This document shows, one piece after another, positions 61,784-64,000 of a stretch of 64,000 nucleotides of DNA (positions within the stretch are counted from its first letter, which is position 1; the number at the start of each line of letters is the position of its first letter). The position numbers and the translations under genes are program-made. The notes below the pieces were generated by a model, which worked only from the letters and a program-made list of their open reading frames with translations, had not been told where the DNA came from and did not search any database. This DNA is from an uncultured Bacteroidales bacterium (GTDB lineage: Bacteria > Bacteroidota > Bacteroidia > Bacteroidales > Lentimicrobiaceae): assembly GCA_937894795.1 (NCBI GenBank), contig CALCQV010000071.1:25878-89877 (forward strand), written 5' to 3'.

Positions 61784-64000
61784 ATGAAATACTTTTTAGT
61801 GAAAAATGCCATTACCACTCTGGTTACAGCTTTATTTCTTTTAATATCATCGGGAATAAATGGTCAGAATTACAATAGTGATTTTCAAGATGGTAAGCTC
61901 TACTTGAAATTCAAAGACAGTGAACCAATTACATTTACCGTCAATTCTGATAATAGTGTTGATCTTAACTCCTTACCTTTTATTCGGGAGATAATGGATG
62001 AGTATGCTTTAATCACTTTGAGTCGTCCATATTACCTAAACAATGATAGTAAATTATTGAGAACCCTAATGCTTGAAATAGGTAATTACAGTCGTATAGA
62101 TGAGCTTATTAGTCGTTTAAAGAAGGAAGAAGTGCTTGAATACGTGGAGAAAGTGCCGCTTGACAGAATATTTTACACTCCGAATGACTCATTATATAAT
62201 CTCTATAATGGACCACAAAACTGGAATTGGCATCTTGAACTAATACAGGCGGATCTGGCATGGAATATTTCACGTGGTGATTCAAATATTAAAGTGGCAA
62301 TTGTGGATAATGCTGTTTGGGTGGATCATCCTGATTTGGCTGATAAAATTGTAGCTCAGCGCGATGTTGTTTATGGAACTAACAATGCCAATCCACCGGG
62401 TAGTGGCGATGCAGGCGACTGGTCGCATGGTACCCATGTTGCCGGGTTAGTTGGAGCAGCCAGCAACAATAACATTGGAGTTGCTTCAGTAGGTTTTAAT
62501 GTGAGCATAATTGCAGTCAAGGCGTCGAACAATAGTAGTCCAAGATCCATAAGTAGCGGATATTCAGGTATTCAATGGGCAGCAAATAATGGTGCTGATG
62601 TTATTAATATGTCGTGGGGGGGTAACCAGTTCTCTCAAACAAATCAGAACATAATTAATACAATCAATAATATGGGTGTTGTATTGATAGCAGCTGCTGG
62701 GAATGATAATGTTTCAACCCCGCACTATCCATCAGCATTTCAGAATGTTATTTCAGTTGCTTCCATTGATTATAATGATGTAAAAAGTGATTTTTCAAAT
62801 TATAGCAACACTGTTGATGTTTCAGCACCTGGTGGAGTAGCTTCTCCCGGCCCCGATGGTGTTTTAAGCACAACATATAGTTCAGGGACCTTAGGCAATT
62901 ATGATGCATACATTGGAACCTCAATGGCCAGTCCGGTAGTAGCAGGTTTGGCAGGATTGATACTATCAGTCAACCCTAATCTTTTACCTGCACAGGTTGA
63001 ACAGATACTTGAATCAACAGCTGATGATATCTCGGTACAAAATCCAAATTATATAGGCTTATTGGGAAGTGGAAGAATAAATGCATACCAGGCATTATTA
63101 AATACTCCTTTTGAACCGACAGCAACTTTCCAGACACCGGTAGGTGTAATTTTACCGGGAACTGCCATAGACTTCACTGATCTTTCTACAGGGTTACCCT
63201 CCACCTGGAGTTGGACATTTGAAGGGGCCACTCCAGCAAGCTCAAATGACACGAATCCTCAGAACATACTATATCAAACTGAAGGTGTGTATGATGTTAC
63301 ACTAACTGTGACGAATTCATTTGGGACCAACACGGTAACATATCCTGATTATATTCAGGTTGTTGCAAATCCCACTCCTTATATATTCACTATAATTTCT
63401 GACAGCCTGCCCTGCATTGCAGAGAATATTACATTATGGGACAGTTCCTTATATAATCCTACAAGTTGGGAATGGACCATTGAACCGTCGACCTATCAAT
63501 TTGTCAATGGAACAACATCCTCCTCTCAGAATCCACAAGTTGAATTCTTACGTCAAGGCTATTATGATATAACTCTATCAGCAACCAATCAAAATGGAGC
63601 AGGCAGCCGCATTTTTGAGAATGCAGTTCATGTACAGGGAATAGCACCACCTTATTATCTTGATATGGAAGATGGAACAGCGCAGTACTTTGTGTTGTGG
63701 GACACTCTCAAATCACAATCAGCAATTGATTTAAGAGCAGCTAACAACAGTTCATACGGTATTCACTTCCATGGTGATCCAATACCCGTAGGATGGAAAG
63801 GCACACCAACGGGTGGAACACCTCAGCAGGCGTGGAATGAAAATCTGGCATTTCAGGGAGAAGCACATTTGTGTGGCGTTGATGCACGCGGTTTCACCAA
63901 TGTAAAACTTGCATTGGATTTACGTCAAACATACAGTTTAGGACAGAAATATTCGTGGTTCAGAGTGCTGGTCAATGGAAATCCTGTTGCTGATTATGAA
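61784..64000 (+). CDS. Secreted S8 (subtilisin-like) serine peptidase with PKD-like domains, C-terminus cut by window edge
   Basis: Translation from ATG 61784 is open for 739 codons to the window end. A signal peptide ends about SSGINGQ (residue ~27), and a propeptide-like region of ~130 residues follows. The peptidase domain has the catalytic Asp in VAIVDNAVWVDHPDL (~171), His in DWSHGTHVAGLVG (~215) and Ser in YIGTSMASPVVAGLAGL (~380). Two PKD-like beta domains follow (DLSTGLPSTWSWTFEGA ~470; SLYNPTSWEWTIEPS ~560). Many such Bacteroidota proteases end in a T9SS sorting domain, which would lie beyond the window. It probably degrades extracellular protein. Confidence 0.9.
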   Translation, partial: MKYFLVKNAITTLVTALFLLISSGINGQNYNSDFQDGKLYLKFKDSEPITFTVNSDNSVDLNSLPFIREIMDEYALITLSRPYYLNNDSKLLRTLMLEIGNYSRIDELISRLKKEEVLEYVEKVPLDRIFYTPNDSLYNLYNGPQNWNWHLELIQADLAWNISRGDSNIKVAIVDNAVWVDHPDLADKIVAQRDVVYGTNNANPPGSGDAGDWSHGTHVAGLVGAASNNNIGVASVGFNVSIIAVKASNNSSPRSISSGYSGIQWAANNGADVINMSWGGNQFSQTNQNIINTINNMGVVLIAAAGNDNVSTPHYPSAFQNVISVASIDYNDVKSDFSNYSNTVDVSAPGGVASPGPDGVLSTTYSSGTLGNYDAYIGTSMASPVVAGLAGLILSVNPNLLPAQVEQILESTADDISVQNPNYIGLLGSGRINAYQALLNTPFEPTATFQTPVGVILPGTAIDFTDLSTGLPSTWSWTFEGATPASSNDTNPQNILYQTEGVYDVTLTVTNSFGTNTVTYPDYIQVVANPTPYIFTIISDSLPCIAENITLWDSSLYNPTSWEWTIEPSTYQFVNGTTSSSQNPQVEFLRQGYYDITLSATNQNGAGSRIFENAVHVQGIAPPYYLDMEDGTAQYFVLWDTLKSQSAIDLRAANNSSYGIHFHGDPIPVGWKGTPTGGTPQQAWNENLAFQGEAHLCGVDARGFTNVKLALDLRQTYSLGQKYSWFRVLVNGNPVADYE

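Overview
The window looks like chromosomal DNA of a member of the Bacteroidota, probably near the Bacteroidales/Marinilabiliales. The evidence is: proteins with a type IX secretion (T9SS) type-A C-terminal sorting domain, gldF/gldG, TonB-dependent receptors with carboxypeptidase-like regulatory domains, a DUF2723 protein, and many copies of the Bacteroidota -10 element TAnnTTTG a short distance upstream of genes. No taxonomic search was possible. There are about 50 genes, one tRNA, no CRISPR array and no recognisable transposase or prophage.

Layout. 1-2.6 kb: a glycosyltransferase cut by the left edge, behind an LptF/LptG permease. 2.8-4 kb: a GNAT-type protein. 4-11 kb: the main accessory region, with three tandem T9SS-exported Asp-box (sialidase-fold-like) paralogues of about 640 residues and the decayed remnant of another T9SS cargo gene. 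11.2-15.2 kb: an orphan secreted protein and the operon iorA-iorB-M23 peptidase. 15.4-18.2 kb: AcpH-like phosphodiesterase, rpmB, a long inverted array of 11-bp units, and a CNNM/CBS protein. 18.3-20.9 kb: a TonB-dependent receptor. 21.1-26.3 kb: tRNA-Gln followed by rimP-nusA-infB. 26.4-27.9 kb: two Fe/Mn superoxide dismutases, one exported and one cytoplasmic. 28.1-33.4 kb: DUF2723 protein, lgt and a MurG-like glycosyltransferase. 33.6-36.2 kb: dprA, rsgA, dtd. 36.2-39 kb: a second TonB-dependent receptor and a DCC-family protein. 39.2-42.3 kb: icd, gltA, yjbQ-like. 42.3-47 kb: gldF-gldG-DUF4340-epimerase. 47.3-48.7 kb: SAM hydrolase and a small lipoprotein. 48.7-54.6 kb: a phosphate-transport locus with three transporters in two divergent transcription units. 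54.7-58.6 kb: DbpA-like helicase, a KAS III-like enzyme, an HD-domain protein and MarC. 58.6-61.7 kb: ftcD and hutI, the end of histidine degradation. 61.8 kb to the right edge: an S8 peptidase with PKD-like domains, cut by the edge.

How the genes fit together. Much of the window is housekeeping: translation and ribosome assembly, the TCA entry steps icd-gltA, lipoprotein and LPS biogenesis. Around it is a typical Bacteroidota cell-surface programme of T9SS cargo, gliding-associated ABC components and TonB receptors. The most interesting accessory parts are the T9SS paralogue array with its pseudogene, the divergent phosphate locus with 11-bp-spaced TTAAC(A/G) repeats resembling a Pho box, and the 11-bp-unit inverted array at about 16.63-16.72 kb. 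I did not find a clearly new multi-gene defence or metabolic system, and I do not claim one.
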